Positions 1 to 11,546 of a stretch of 64,000 nt of DNA are shown in pieces. Under the pieces are notes generated by a model. That model did no database searches. It saw only the letters and a list, made by a program, of their open reading frames with translations, and was not told the DNA's origin. The stretch spans positions 21,535,001 to 21,599,000 of the forward strand of contig CM074860.1 of assembly GCA_037501455.1 (NCBI GenBank), given 5' to 3'. Source of the stretch: Lantana camara. Taxonomy: Eukaryota > Streptophyta > Magnoliopsida > Lamiales > Verbenaceae. Within the stretch, counting starts at the first letter, position 1, and every line of letters starts with the position of its first letter. Position numbers and translations under genes: made by a program.

Positions 1-426
1 CACATTCTCAGAGTTCCGTCCTTCTTCTTAACAAAGAGAACCGGTGCACCCCACGGTGAAGAACTCGGCCGAATATACCCATTCTTCAGTAATTCTTCAA
101 GCTGAACCTTTAACTCTTTCAGCTTGGCTCGAGCCATTCGGTAAGGAGCTTTAGAATAAAGTTCTAATCCCGGATGTAAATCTATCACAAACTCAATTTC
201 TCGATCTGGTGGTAAAGAACTCAAATTCTCCGGAAAAACATTGGGATAGTCCTTCACAACGGCTATCTCCTCGAACCGTGATTGATCCTTCGTCTTATTG
301 AGGAGGATGGAACGTATCCTGTAGCTCCGTCTCTCACTAACTTGTAAGCTTCTGGGAAAGACAAGAGAGGCACCGACTTCGATCAACTTCCCACTATCAC
401 TTCTTCACCCAGCCGGATTCTCTTAT
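1..426 (-). pseudogene. Gypsy element B: start of reverse transcriptase (pol fragment)
   Basis: Read on the minus strand, this encodes the conserved N-terminal RT stretch [19 protein letters not shown] near bases 1-60, preceded by the linker found in plant gypsy pol genes. It aligns throughout with 5984-6408 of element A, with many substitutions. It stops at 426, where the LTR of A begins; the next part of the same gene resumes at 11106. The window start cuts the catalytic RT core. It is a remnant with no long open frame. The family assignment is firm; expression is very unlikely. Confidence 0.85.
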
Positions 427-2112
427 TGTAGTACCCGAGCGCGAGATGCCACATCCCACGCATCGATACCCGACCCGCATATGAAATGGAAAGTCCATAC
501 ACGTGCCAAATCACGCCAAACGAGGACACGACACACTCTCTATGCTAGGCGGGAGCTAACCCTTAAACCATTCAAGAACAGGATAAAATAAAATCAGAGC
601 AATGACATAAAAACGGAAGCAATCTTAACATATAACATTTACAGTGAGCCTCAAGCTCTAGACATCAAAATATACAAGTACTAACAAGTGTCAACGTCCT
701 ACACAGCATATCATAATCAAAATAGACCCAACAACATAATCAAAATACAAAATAATAATATGAGTGTATATGAAACTGAGAGAAAGTGCTAGACCCAAAT
801 GCAAGACTCGACCGACTTGTATTCCCACCTAGCACTCCCCAAAAACCTGCACAGAACAACTGAAAACAAACCGGGTTCAGTCTAAAGGAGACTCGTGGGT
901 ATAAAACGGGGCATGGCATATAATATCAAAGAATTTGAAAACCTTCATGCTAGCCATAATCCCGTGTGAAGTTTTACAACAATTTCCCAAGTGGATAAAA
1001 CAAAGAAAAGCATCAATGGGATTACAACTATCATATTCATTCGTTAGGATATTCATGGCCCCGGCGAGTGGGCGTGCATAATCTCCAACCTACACCATGT
1101 GTAATCATAAACATTAATTATTAGGTTGTCACACGCATAATCTTTCGTGCTCATTTATACGATTCTTTCATAATCATTCATATACACCTTTTTTCTCCAG
1201 GTGGTGGACGGGTTTGTAAAGCCCGGCCACCCATACATAATGGCTAGTGAGGTATATGAATCCTCAAAAGCCCGGTTCCCCTTCCTCGCCAAATCTCCTA
1301 GCGAGGTCGGTTCTACCGTAGTTTGATTGGAACTAATACATGGGATCACCGTCGGCCCTTGCCTCCCCGGATAGCCACATGTACTAAGTCCCTAGGCCCG
1401 TGTTATCATTCATTCTCTCGCCAAAAATCATAGGTAGGGATACGTAAAAGAAAGGCTTTACATTTGAAATCATTTACTCTAAAAAGACTCAATATATAAG
1501 TATAGTACTTTGGGTCAAAACTTTTCACATAAGGGATATATCGGGTCATCATAACTATTAGAAGAGAAACCCACCTTGTAAAAGAAAGAGAGAAAGTACT
1601 AAAGCCTTAAAGACTACCCTCGTCTCCGACTGGACCCAAATCTGTATAAAAGAAAGTGAAGTGAGACTCAAAATGACTATATACGACGCACGGCAATGTT
1701 ATGCGCATGGTATGAGATGTTTAAGAAGTAAATGATGTCATAAAGTCACATAATCGAGTAATTCGTTTAAGTATATCCCATACATGAAGGTTTCAAGCCC
1801 AATCGTTTTATAATTCATAGCAATTCAAGTCATGAATTTCATATAACAATTATAACTCAAATATATCAAGTTTACAATTATAAAATAAAAAAAAATAAAG
1901 GCATTCAAATCATTTAAATATGCAAGAACGTGAAATAGACAACAAATTAATTCCATAATTCCAAATAAATTAAACAATACATAATATATCACACATGCAT
2001 GAAACATATATATATATATACACGTACACATACATGCATAAATATATATTACACAATATATTATATATATACACATTACACATGCACACACACACACACA
2101 TATATATATAAT

Positions 2113-2149
<37 letters not shown>

Positions 2150-2194
2150 CATATACATACTGTACCACACATGCACATACACATTACACATGCG

Positions 2195-2232
<38 letters not shown>

Positions 2233-2282
2233 AATACATATATGTACTGTACCACACATGCACACATGCACAAATACATATT

Positions 2283-2362
<80 letters not shown>

Positions 2363-3367
2363 GCATGCATATTAGATATAATATATATACAATATCCTGC
2401 ACCTTCGAACAACACCGCTTGGTCATGTAATTTTTCAGTTCAAAACCCGCGAGGCTATCCAGAATTATTCATCCCAGTCGAGAATTAGCGCACAGCCGTG
2501 AGCAAAATTGGCCTTGAAGCCACGCGGCTCTCCCAATTTTAAAATGCAGCAGTAGCTATTTCGTGCAGGGGGAAAAGCAGGGGATGGAGCAGCAAATTCT
2601 CAGCAGCAACACCAGTACAAACCATTCTTAAGTGCAGAAAAATCATGCCATATACATCACAAGTTTGTAGTAATTTCCTCTCTCTCTCTTGCCTTGGACG
2701 AAATGAGACTTGGAGCATCAGGTATAGGGTTTAACTGGGGTCATTTGAGGTCAAACCTTGGTTAGTTTGATTAAGTATTGAGAGAGTTACGGTTAAAATG
2801 GCTAAGTGTGGAAATTATGCGGACGAAGCTTGTTTCAGTTGAATTTCGGAGGTTTAAACGGGCTTAGAAAAATATAAGGCTTGTTCAATTTGCTCCGAAT
2901 TGTCGATTCATGTCCAACTAATGACAGAATTCAAAAATCGGAATTCCTGAGCTCGAGATACGGCGCCCGAAACCAAAGGTGCACTAAATATTCTTTAACC
3001 CCATTTTGGTCCCCGTTCAAACAAAATAAATCTGAAACCAAGTCAAACATGTTCGAAATCAAGCGTCGGGCATACGAGCATAATCATAACTTATATAATT
3101 CATGCATACCAAGTTTTCACAAAAATCGGAATTGAATTCGAATAAGAACGACACACATTTCATGATCATAGGAACATTTCATTCATAAATTCAATTAACA
3201 AATAAATTCCAATTTAAAATATTCATGAAAATTTATAACGAATTAAAAAAAGTGAGATAATTAAAAATAATTATAATAAACAATTTATTACATAATTAAA
3301 TGATTTAAAAGCGTAGCTAATATACACATACATCATACCTGTACGGCCGAAAAGTCGGGGCGTTATA
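427..3367 (-). repeat. LTR of element A (3' LTR in element orientation)
   Basis: Starts TGTAGTACCCGAGCGCGAG and ends GTCGGGGCGTTATA; the other LTR ends in TTACA, so the last C has mutated. It aligns over its length with 8085-11105. Two differences stand out. The dinucleotide tract at 1999-2360 is far longer than its counterpart near 9647-9682. About 400 bp corresponding to 10010-10409 is missing, with the junction near 2661. Confidence 0.88.
1999..2362. repeat. Compound microsatellite (AT)n/(AC)n inside an LTR
   Basis: Alternating runs of TA, CA and mixed TACA units, including a pure CA run near 2288-2313 followed by a pure TA run to about 2359. The reading frames across it encode only Tyr-Ile and Thr-His (or Cys-Val) repeats and are not genes. 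The equivalent place in the sister LTR carries only a short TA run. Confidence 0.95.
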
Positions 3368-3368
3368 A

Positions 3369-3382
3369 CCTCTCCCCCTTAA
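3369..3382 (-). other. Polypurine tract of element A
   Basis: On the minus strand TTAAGGGGGAGAGG lies directly before the LTR that begins at 3367. This is the usual site of plus-strand DNA priming in Ty3/gypsy elements and fixes the LTR boundary and the orientation. Confidence 0.8.
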
Positions 3383-3400
3383 AAGAATCCGTCCTCGGAT

Positions 3401-3595
3401 TCACTGCTCGCCCGAAAACAACTCGGGATGAAACTTTTTCATCTTATCCTCCGTTTCCCACGTAGCCTCTTCGGTCTTATCACTTCTCCATAGGACCTTT
3501 CCTAGTGGAATATGCCGATTTCTGAGTTCCTGAAACCTCCCATCCAATATCTTAATCGGCTTCTGAACGAAGGTAAGATTAGGATCTATTTCCAC
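3401..3595 (-). pseudogene. Element A: chromodomain-like C-terminal tail of pol
   Basis: A 64-residue open stretch ending 20 bp from the polypurine tract. It contains PIKILDGRFQELRNRHIPLG followed by KVLWRSDKTEEATWETEDKM and ends in HPELF. This matches the last part of plant chromovirus integrases, where a chromodomain-like fold (VKVLW...EEATWE) is thought to direct integration to heterochromatin. It lies downstream of the integrase remnant in the right order. The sequence between it and the integrase (3596-3874) carries stops, so this is a decayed exon of the polyprotein, not a separate gene. Confidence 0.8.
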
Positions 3596-3874
3596 TTCTT
3601 CAACCGGTAGAACCTCGAACTTATCTCAGTAGTATTTTCGGAGTTACGAAACATGGAACACATTATGAATTCTGGTCAAACTCGGAGGTAAATCCAAACG
3701 GTAGGCTGTATCCCCAATCTTCTACAAAATCTCAAACGGACCCAAATAACGAGGGTTCAACTTCCCTCCTCTACCGATCCTTGCAAATCCTTTCCGTGGA
3801 GAAGCCTTCAAAAAGATCCTGTCTCTAACCTCAAACTCAAGATTCTTAAGTCTTTGGTCAGCATAGCTCTTCTG

Positions 3875-4855
3875 TCAATCTTGAGCTGCCTTCATCCATT
3901 GTCTAATCAGTTGGACCTTGTCTATCGCATCCTGAACGGCTTTAGAGGGTTTTTCCTTCTTCTCCCCACTTTTCACACCTTCTTGTTTGGTCCAATTCCA
4001 CTCTTCCAAATCAAAGAACAATGGAGACCTACACTTTCGTCCATAAAAAGCTTCATAAGGTGCATTCTCTATCGAGGCATAACAACTATTATTATAAGCA
4101 AACTCGATTAATGGCAACTGCTCGTTCCACGAGCTCTGGAAGTCCAAAGCAAACGCTCTCAACATATCCTCTAAGTACTTGATCAACCTCTCGGAGTGCC
4201 CGTCTGTCTGAGGATGAAAAGTTGTGCTAAACTGAAGTCTTGATCCCAAATTCTTCTGTAGCTCTTGCCAAAACCTTGAAGTAAACCTTGGATCTCTATC
4301 TGACACAATACTAACCGGTATTCCACGAAGTCTAACAATCTCATCACAGTACTTCTTGGCTAGTTTGCTTACTTTTTCGGATATCCGGATGGCAAGAAAA
4401 TGAGCCGACTTCGTCAAACGATCCACAATAACCCAAATCCCATCAAGACCACCCTTTACTCTTGGCAAACCCGAAACGAAATCCATAGTTATTTGTTGCC
4501 ATTTCCACTCCGGAATAGGCAATGGCTGAAGTAGCCCCGATGGCTTCTGGTGTTCTGCTTTCACTACCTCGCAAGTCATGAAATGCTTCACCAAGTTGAT
4601 CACATCCCGTTTCAGACCATTCCACTAATAAAATTGCTTAAGATCCTTGTTCATCTTATTTCCTTCGGAATGTATCGAATAACCTGACCGATGAGCCTCT
4701 TCCAGAATAATCCGTTTCAACTCTCCTGGCACAACAATTCTATTCTTGAACCTTAGAAGTCCCATAACGTCAAACCCAAACGGGCACTCTGAATCAGCTC
4801 GAGCTTTCTCTGCTAACTTTTGAACCTCAGGATTAATTCTCTGAGCCTCAAACAA
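3875..4855 (-). pseudogene. Element A: integrase domain
   Basis: Two open stretches in series (4625-4855 then 3875-4603) encode the gypsy integrase. The first has the remnant of the N-terminal HHCC zinc region (EEAHRSGYSIH). The second has the catalytic core: QQITMDFVSGLP, then SIVSDRDPRFTS, then FHPQTDGHSERLIKYLED, giving the D, D and E residues. Most gypsy elements have TDGQSERT here, so Gln and Thr have changed. A stop separates the two stretches near 4625. The enzyme would insert element cDNA into chromosomal DNA; this copy cannot make it whole. Confidence 0.88.
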
Positions 4856-4858
4856 TCT

Positions 4859-5383
4859 CTACTGAAGATCTGGCTGAACTAAAATATTCCGAACACTAGC
4901 CTTTAATTTGAATGACTCTTTTTCATCCGCGACCACGTTGGCTTTGCCGGGATGGTACCAAATTGTACACTCAAAATCCGCAAGGAATTCCATCCAATGT
5001 CGTTGTCTCTTGTTCAACTCCTTTTGAGAGAATAAATACTGGAGACTCTTGTGGTTGGAAAAGATCTTGAAAGAAACTCCGTAAAGGAAATGTCTCCACT
5101 TACCCAAAGCAAAGATCACCACCGCTAGTTCAAGATCATGAGTAGGGTAGTTCTGTTCATGTTCCTTCAACTTCCCAGAGGCATAGGCAATCACTTTTTC
5201 ATTTTGCATCAATACACAATCCAAACCCTCTTTCAAGGCGTCCGTATACACTGTATATCCTTCTGTACCCTCGGGAAGTTCTAGCACAAGTGCAGTTGTT
5301 AATTTCTCCTTCAAAAGATGGAAGCTCGCATCACATGCCTCATCCCACTCAAATTTAGCCTCTTTCTTAGTCAATCGGGCCAA
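4859..5383 (-). pseudogene. Element A: RNase H domain
   Basis: A 174-residue open frame with the gypsy RNase H signatures: [18 protein letters not shown] (first catalytic Asp region), [20 protein letters not shown], and [20 protein letters not shown]. In this family the domain degrades the RNA strand of the RNA-DNA hybrid during cDNA synthesis. It follows the RT frame after a short break (5384-5408). The usual VVADALSRK end has become VVADEKESF, so the C-terminal part is altered. Confidence 0.87.
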
Positions 5384-5408
5384 ACGGGCAGCAATCTTTG
5401 AAAAAGTC

Positions 5409-6590
5409 CTACACTAATCTCCGATAATAGCCAGCTAGACCTAAGAAACTTCTTACCGCTGAGGCATTCTTAGGACTTTTCCACTGTAAGACTGTCTCAA
5501 TCTTCGAAGGATCTACTTCTAGACCTCTACTTGAGACAATGTGGCCTAATAAAGTTACCTGGTCAATCCAAAACTCGCATTTGTTGAACTTAGCATATAA
5601 CCAGTGTTCCCTAAAGGTATCCAACACCACTCTAAGATGTCGAGCATGATCTTCCAGAGTCCTTGAGTACACAAGAATATCAGCTATGAAGATAACCACA
5701 AACTTGTCGAGATAAGGACTGAAAATTCGATGCATCATGTCCATGAAAGCTGCTGGGGCATTAGTTAATCCAAATAGCATCACTAGAAACTCATAATGCC
5801 TATACCGGGTATTGAATCCCGTCTTCGGAATATCCTTTTCCTGGATTTTCAGCTGATGGTATCCTTGTCTCAAATCCAATTTCAAATACACTCCTGAACC
5901 TTGCAACATATCAAACAAATCCTTGATATAGGGCAAAGGATACTTGTTATTCACGGTCATCCAATTCAACTCTCGGTAATCTATACACATTCTTAAAGTC
6001 CCATCCTTCTTCTTGACAAAGAGAATCGGTGCACCCCAAGGTGAAGAACTCGGACAGATATACCCAGTCTTAAGTAACTCTTCGACCTGAATCTTCAACT
6101 CTTTCAATTCGGCCGGTGCCATACGGTAGGGAGTCTTAGAATACGGCTGTGCTCCCGGATACAAGTTTATCACAAACTCAATCTCCCGATCCGGTGGTAA
6201 AGAACCCAAATTCTTTGGAAAAACATCAGGATATTCCTTCACAACTGCGGTATCCTCAAACTTTGCTTGATCCTTCGGCTTATTAAGGAGATAAGCAATA
6301 TACCCCATGGCTCCCTCTCTCATCATCTTATGAGCTTCCGTACAAGACAAGAGTGGTACCGTCTTCGAACTAGTAATAACAATCAACTCTATACCCAGCT
6401 TGACTTTCTTCGCAAAACAATCAACTATAGACCGATGTTCGAACAACCAATCCATACCCAAAATAACTCTGTACTTCTTCATAGGCATTACGATGAAGTC
6501 TGCAGGGTAGTCTCTGCCTTCCAAACTCACTGAACAACCCCGAACAACCCGATCTGTCTCAAGACTTCCCCCGAGAGGGGAACTAACCAA
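5409..6590 (-). pseudogene. Element A: protease end and reverse transcriptase, catalytic Asp lost
   Basis: A 393-residue open frame. It opens with the protease C-terminal half ([11 protein letters not shown]), then the linker ([20 protein letters not shown]), then the RT palm and fingers ([71 protein letters not shown]). At the polymerase active site the sequence is [11 protein letters not shown], where gypsy RTs have FIDDILVYS. The first Asp of the catalytic pair is replaced by Ala through a single GAT to GCT change. This copy could not polymerise even if expressed. The frame is otherwise well preserved. Confidence 0.92.
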
Positions 6591-6602
6591 GTAATAAAAA
6601 TG

Positions 6603-6950
6603 TTAACAGGTAACAGGCAAGCACATAGTAGTTGCTAGATCACACGAAATAAAGGAATTCGTGGCACCCGAATCAAAGAGTGCATGAATCTTCATGTTAT
6701 GTATGCATATGGTACCTTCCACCATGGCGGTAGGATCGGCCTCTACATCCTGTTCCTCGCCCTCAAGGGCATATACACGGGCTTGGATCAGTGGCCTCGG
6801 AACTCCAGCTTGAAGACCTGGAGTCTTATCTGGACCAACATCCGCCCTGTGATCACCTTTCCCGCAAATGAGACACAATCCCAACCTTTTTCGATAATTA
6901 TGGTAGTTGTGGGTTGGTCCTCCACAATGTGTGCACATCGATTTACCCAA
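6603..6950 (-). pseudogene. Element A: gag zinc knuckle and protease active site
   Basis: A 115-residue frame. It begins at the nucleocapsid region, with a zinc-knuckle-like CLICGKGDHRADV (the fourth ligand appears lost), and runs into the aspartic protease with IHALFDSGATNSFIS, which keeps the D-S-G triad of plant gypsy proteases. In the intact family gag and protease are translated as one polyprotein. Here a stop after LPVTC separates it from the RT-containing frame. Only part of the protease is in this frame; the rest is at the start of the next one. Confidence 0.85.
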
Positions 6951-7871
6951 TCACGCCACACTCGGAGCTAGTAAAGCCGGAGGTGCCACTGGTAGGACCT
7001 GTGGAGCTTGTGGGGCCTGTCCTTCATTTTGAGGCTTCTTGAACGGACCCTTAGTTGGAGCAGCTTGAACCATAGGCCTCTTTCCCGATCCTGATCCGGA
7101 CCCTTGTCCCATGAATACCCTAGAAACCAGATCTTTCTTCTTGTATTCCTCTCCTTATACCATGGCCCGTTGGACTTTATCCGCAAAGGACTCGAAATTG
7201 TACCCGGTATGACCATACCACAAGTCCTGTTTTAACCCTGCAATGAACTTCCTTGGTTTTCTCTTCTCATCTCGGGTTATATGAGGAGCATATTTACCGA
7301 GCTGCTTTAATATAGCAAGGTATTGAACCACGGTGCGTGTCCCTTGCTTCAGATCCATTAATTCTTGCTCTTTCCTTTCTCTCAAAACTTCGGGCACAAA
7401 AGACTCCCAAAATTCTCTTTTGAGTATTTCCCAAGTGACCTCCTCTCCATCTACTTCAAGCTTTTCCCTTGTCCTTTCCCACCAATCATATGCCTCGCCA
7501 TCTAATTGAAAATTGGAGAATTGAGCCTTCTCTTGTGTAGTAAACTACCGGACGCTATAAATTCTCTCAATTCGTGTCAACCATCCCTCAGAGACCGTAT
7601 CATCTATAGAGCCCGAAAACCTTGGGGGATTGTAGTTCCGAAATATTCCATGAGAATCCAGTTGTTTAGGTGGAGGTGGTGGTTGTTGCTCGGCTTGTTG
7701 TGGTGGGAGAGCTTGAGCTCTTCGATGCACAACATAGCTAAAGACCGCTTCCATAAAGTTCTCCATCTTCATGGGAGGCGGCTGTGGTTGTTGTTGTGGT
7801 CGTGGAGTAGGAGTACGATCACGACAATGGTGTCGGTCCGGAGATCGATCTCTACGTCTCCAAGGGGGCAT
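6951..7871 (-). pseudogene. Element A: gag
   Basis: The likely gag start is the ATG at 7871, giving MPPWRRRDRSPDRHH, because the same Arg-rich opening follows the leader in related element B. Next comes a proline and glutamine rich stretch, then the capsid part: FRNYNPPRFSGSIDDTVSEG, and further on ELMDLKQGTRTVVQYLAILK with FIAGLKQDLWYG, matching the retrotransposon gag domain. Stops and frame changes near 7545, 7400 and 7155 break it. Gag would form the virus-like particle in the cytoplasm. The overlapping plus-strand open frame at 7506-7940 is a shadow of this gene. Confidence 0.82.
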
Positions 7872-8062
7872 ACTATAAAAAAAACACTGAAAATGCGTGC
7901 TATGATTAGTCCATGCATGAGAGTGCAATTAATTCATTAAAAACCAAGAATTAAAGCACATAAGCACATAAGAGATGCATATGAAACATGTTGACAAGTA
8001 GTTCCTAAAGCCGTAACTTAGACTGACTCAACACGACACGAGAGCCCGAGTTTTACTACCCT

Positions 8063-8076
8063 GGGCTCTAATACCA
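8063..8076 (-). other. Primer-binding site of element A (initiator Met tRNA)
   Basis: On the minus strand TGGTATTAGAGCCC lies 8 bp inside the 5' LTR. It matches the plant initiator-Met primer site TGGTATCAGAGC with one mismatch, and marks where minus-strand cDNA synthesis began. Confidence 0.82.
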
Positions 8077-8084
8077 CTTAAGGA

Positions 8085-9647
8085 TGTAGCGCCCGAGCGC
8101 GAGATGCCACCTCCCCCGCACCGAGACCCGACCCTCATATGAAATGGAAAGTCCATACACGTGTCAAATCACGGTGAACGGGGACACAGAACACTCGCTA
8201 TCTAGATGGGAGCTAACCTTTAAACCATTCAAGAAGGGGATAAAATAAAATCAGAGCAAAGACATAAAAGCGGAAGCAATCTTAACATATAACATTTGCA
8301 GTGAGCCTGAAGCTCTAACCATCAAAATATACAAGTACTAACAAGTGTCAACGACCCACATGGCCTATCATAATCAAAATACGCCCAACAACATAATCAA
8401 AATACAAAATAATAATATAAGAGTATGTGAAACTGAAAGAAAGTGCTAGACCCAAATGCAAGACTCGATCGAATCGTATTCCCGCCTAACTCCCCAAAAA
8501 ACTGCACAAAACAACTGAAAATAAATCAGGTTCAGTCTAAAGGAGACTGATGGGTATAAAACGGGGCATAACATATAATATCAAAGAATTTAAACACGTT
8601 CATGCAAGTCAAAATCCCGTGTGAAGTTTTACAATAATTTCCCAAGTGGGTAAAACTAAGAAAAGCATCAACGGGATTACAACTATCATATTCATTCGTT
8701 AGGATAAACGAGTGCTCGTACATAATCTCCAACCTACACCATGTGTAATCATAAACATTAATTATCATGTTGTCACACACATAATCTTTCGTGCTAATTC
8801 ATACGATTCTTTTATAATCATTTATAGACACCTTTTTTCTCCGGGTGGTGGACGGGTTAGCAAGGCCCAGCCACCCATACATAATGGCTAGTGAGTTACA
8901 TGAATCCTCAAAATCCCGATGCCCTTTTCTCGCCAAATCTCCTAGCGAGGTCGGTTCCGCCGTAGTTTGATGGAACTAATACATGGGATCACCGTCGGCC
9001 CTTGCCTCCCTGGATAGTCATATGTACTAAGTCCCTGGGCCCGTGTTTTCATTCATGCTCTGGCCAAAAATCATAGGTAGGGATACATAAAAGAAAGGCT
9101 TTATGTTTGAAATCATTTACTCCAAAAAGACTCGATATATAGGTATAGTACTTTGGCTCAAAACTTTTCACAAAAGGGATATATCGAGTCATCATAACTA
9201 TTAGAAGAGAAACCCACCTTGTAAAAGCAAGAAAGAAAGCACAAAAGCCTTAAGGACCGCCCTCGTCTCCGACTGGACCCAAATCTGTGCAAAAGAAAGT
9301 GAAGTGAGACTCAAAATGACCATATATGATGCACGACAATGCTATGGACATGGTATGAGATGTATAAGAAGTTAATGATGTCACAAAGTTACATAATCAA
9401 GTAATTCATTCAAGTATATTCCATACATGAAGGTTTCAAGCCTAATCGTTTCATAATTCATAGCAATTCAAGTCATGAATTTCATATAACAATTATAACT
9501 CAAATATATCAAGTTTACAATTATAAAATAAACAAAGTAAAGGCATTCAAATCATTTAAATATGTAAGAACGTGAAATAGATAACAAATTAATTCCATAA
9601 TTCCAAATAAATTAAACAATACATAATATATCACACATGCATGCAAT

Positions 9648-9686
<39 letters not shown>

Positions 9687-11105
9687 CACGTACTCATTAT
9701 GCATGCATATTACATATAATATATATACAGCAAGCTGCACCTCCGAACAACACCGCGCGGCCATGCAATTTTTCAGTTCAAAACCCGCAAGGCCGCGCAT
9801 AATTATTCTAGCCCAGTCAAGAATTAGCTCACAGCCGCGCGCAAGATTGGCGTTGAAGCCGCGCGACCGCGCAACTACTTCCCTTCCAATTTTAAAACAC
9901 TGCAACAGTTGTTTCGTACGGGGGAAAAGCAGGGGATAGAGCAGCAAATTCTCAGCAGCAACACCAGTACGAACCATTCGTAAGTGCAGAAAAATCATGC
10001 CATATACATCACACACAACCGAGCAAATGAAGGAGCTCACGCAGGCAACATATCCCATGATATAACTTGCAAGAACTTGGAATTCATTAATGGCAACATC
10101 AATAATTCTCAACCACCATGCCAAATCAGTTCATATGAGTAATAATGGATTCCTTAAGTTCATTTATGATGTACAAATCATAAGAAATTACAAGAATTCA
10201 TCCATAATCTCCAAGAATACCTCTAACCCTTACTATTCATTCATAGATTCATATCTCAATCAATACCAAGCCAAAATCTGAAATCCACGGAGCAAAACGA
10301 CCACAATTGCAAAAAGAAAACATTCATAAACTTACTTCTTGAATATGATGGAGTTTGGTTGATATTTGAGCTCAAAATCTCTCAATGGGAATAGTGAATT
10401 GATGTCCAAGTTTGTAGCAATTTCCTCTCTCTCTCTCTTGCCTTGGACGAAATGAGACTTGGAGTATCAGGTAGACAATTTAACTAGGGTCATTTGAGGC
10501 CAAACCTTGGTTAGTTTGGTTAAGTATTGAGAGAGTTACGGTTAAAATGGCTAAGTGTGGAAATTCTGTGGACGAAGCTTGTTTCGGTTGAATTTCGGTG
10601 GTTCAAACGGGCTTAGAAAAATATAAGGCTTGTTTTATTGCCCCTGAATTGTCGATTTGAGTCCAATGCTGATGATGGAATTCGAATCCGAATTCCCGAG
10701 CTCGAGATACGTTGCCCGAAACTAAAGGTGCGCTAAATGCTTTAGCCCTATTTTGGTCCCGTTCAAACAAAATAAATTCGAAACCAAGTCAAACAAGTTC
10801 AAAATCAAGCGTCGAGCATACGAGCATAATCATAACTCACATAATTCATGCATACCAAGTTTTCAAAAAAAATGGAATTGAATTCGAATAAGAACGGCAC
10901 GCATTTCATGATCATATGAACATTTCATTCATAAATTCAATTAAAAAATAAATTCCAATTTAAAATATTCATGAAAGTTTATAACGAATTAAAAAAAAAG
11001 TAAAATAATTATAATAAACAATTAATTACGTAATTAAATAATTTAAAAGCGCAATTAATATACACATATGTCATACCTGTACGGCCGAAAAGTCGGGGCG
11101 TTACA
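8085..11105 (-). repeat. LTR of element A (5' LTR in element orientation)
   Basis: Starts TGTAGCGCCCGAGCGCGAG and ends AAAGTCGGGGCGTTACA in plus-strand order, with TG...CA ends. It is 3021 bp. It is the more complete of the two LTRs, keeping the segment at about 10010-10409 lost from 427-3367. On the minus strand it would drive transcription of the element. Around 9740-9880 it has several short GC-rich words built on GCCGCGCG. Confidence 0.9.
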
Positions 11106-11546
11106 CTTAGCAAAACAATCAATCATAGCCCGGTGCTTGAATAACCAATCCATTCCCAGAATGAATCTATACTTCTTCATCGACATCACAATGAAGTCTG
11201 CAGAGTAATCCTTACCATCCAATCTCACCAAACAACCTTGAACAACCAGGTCTGTCTCAAGACTTTCCCCAAAAGGGGAACTAACCAAATAGCAAGAATT
11301 CAAGCACATAACAGGCAAGCACATAGTACCTAATAGTCCAAATGAAATAAAGGAATGCGTGGTACCAGGGACAAAGAGTGCCTGTATGTTCATGTTATGT
11401 ATGCAAATGGTACCTTCCACAACAACGGTGGGGTCAGCCTCCACATTCTGCTCCTCGCCCTCAAGGGCATAAGCACGTACTAGTTTCATAGGCCTCGGTG
11501 CTCCAGGTTGATAAGCCAGATTCTTGTCTGGACAAGCATTCACCAT
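11106..11546 (-). pseudogene. Gypsy element B: protease region with destroyed active site
   Basis: The frame carries ALEGEEQNVEADPTVVVEG, then IQALFVPGTTHSFIS, then [20 protein letters not shown], exactly parallel to the protease of element A. The catalytic D-S-G triad is replaced by V-P-G, so the protease is dead. The frame runs into LTR A at 11105, and the apparent last residues of the open frame are encoded by LTR A, an accident of the insertion. The normal continuation (RT) is at 1-426. Confidence 0.88.

Larger units (their letters stand above)
427..11105 (-). mobile_element. Ty3/gypsy chromovirus A, near-complete copy with two LTRs
   Basis: A 10.7-kb minus-strand element. It has LTRs of about 2.9 and 3.0 kb, an initiator-Met-type primer site next to the right LTR, a polypurine tract next to the left LTR, and gag, protease, RT, RNase H, integrase and a chromodomain-like tail in the gypsy order. 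Long LTRs plus the terminal chromodomain suggest the Tekay/Del chromovirus group (inference). Flanks CTTAT (422-426) and CTTAG (11106-11110) form a 5-bp target duplication with one mismatch. The LTRs have diverged clearly (roughly 15 percent over the first 145 bp) and pol is broken, so the copy is old and inactive. Confidence 0.9.

Noticed and set aside
1825..2488. Several open frames of 60-160 codons on both strands
   Set aside because: They read through CA/TA microsatellites and encode only Tyr-Ile, Thr-His or Cys-Val repeats; part of an LTR.
7506..7940. Plus-strand open frame of 144 codons
   Set aside because: Antisense to the gag remnant of gypsy A, whose minus-strand reading has clear gag features.
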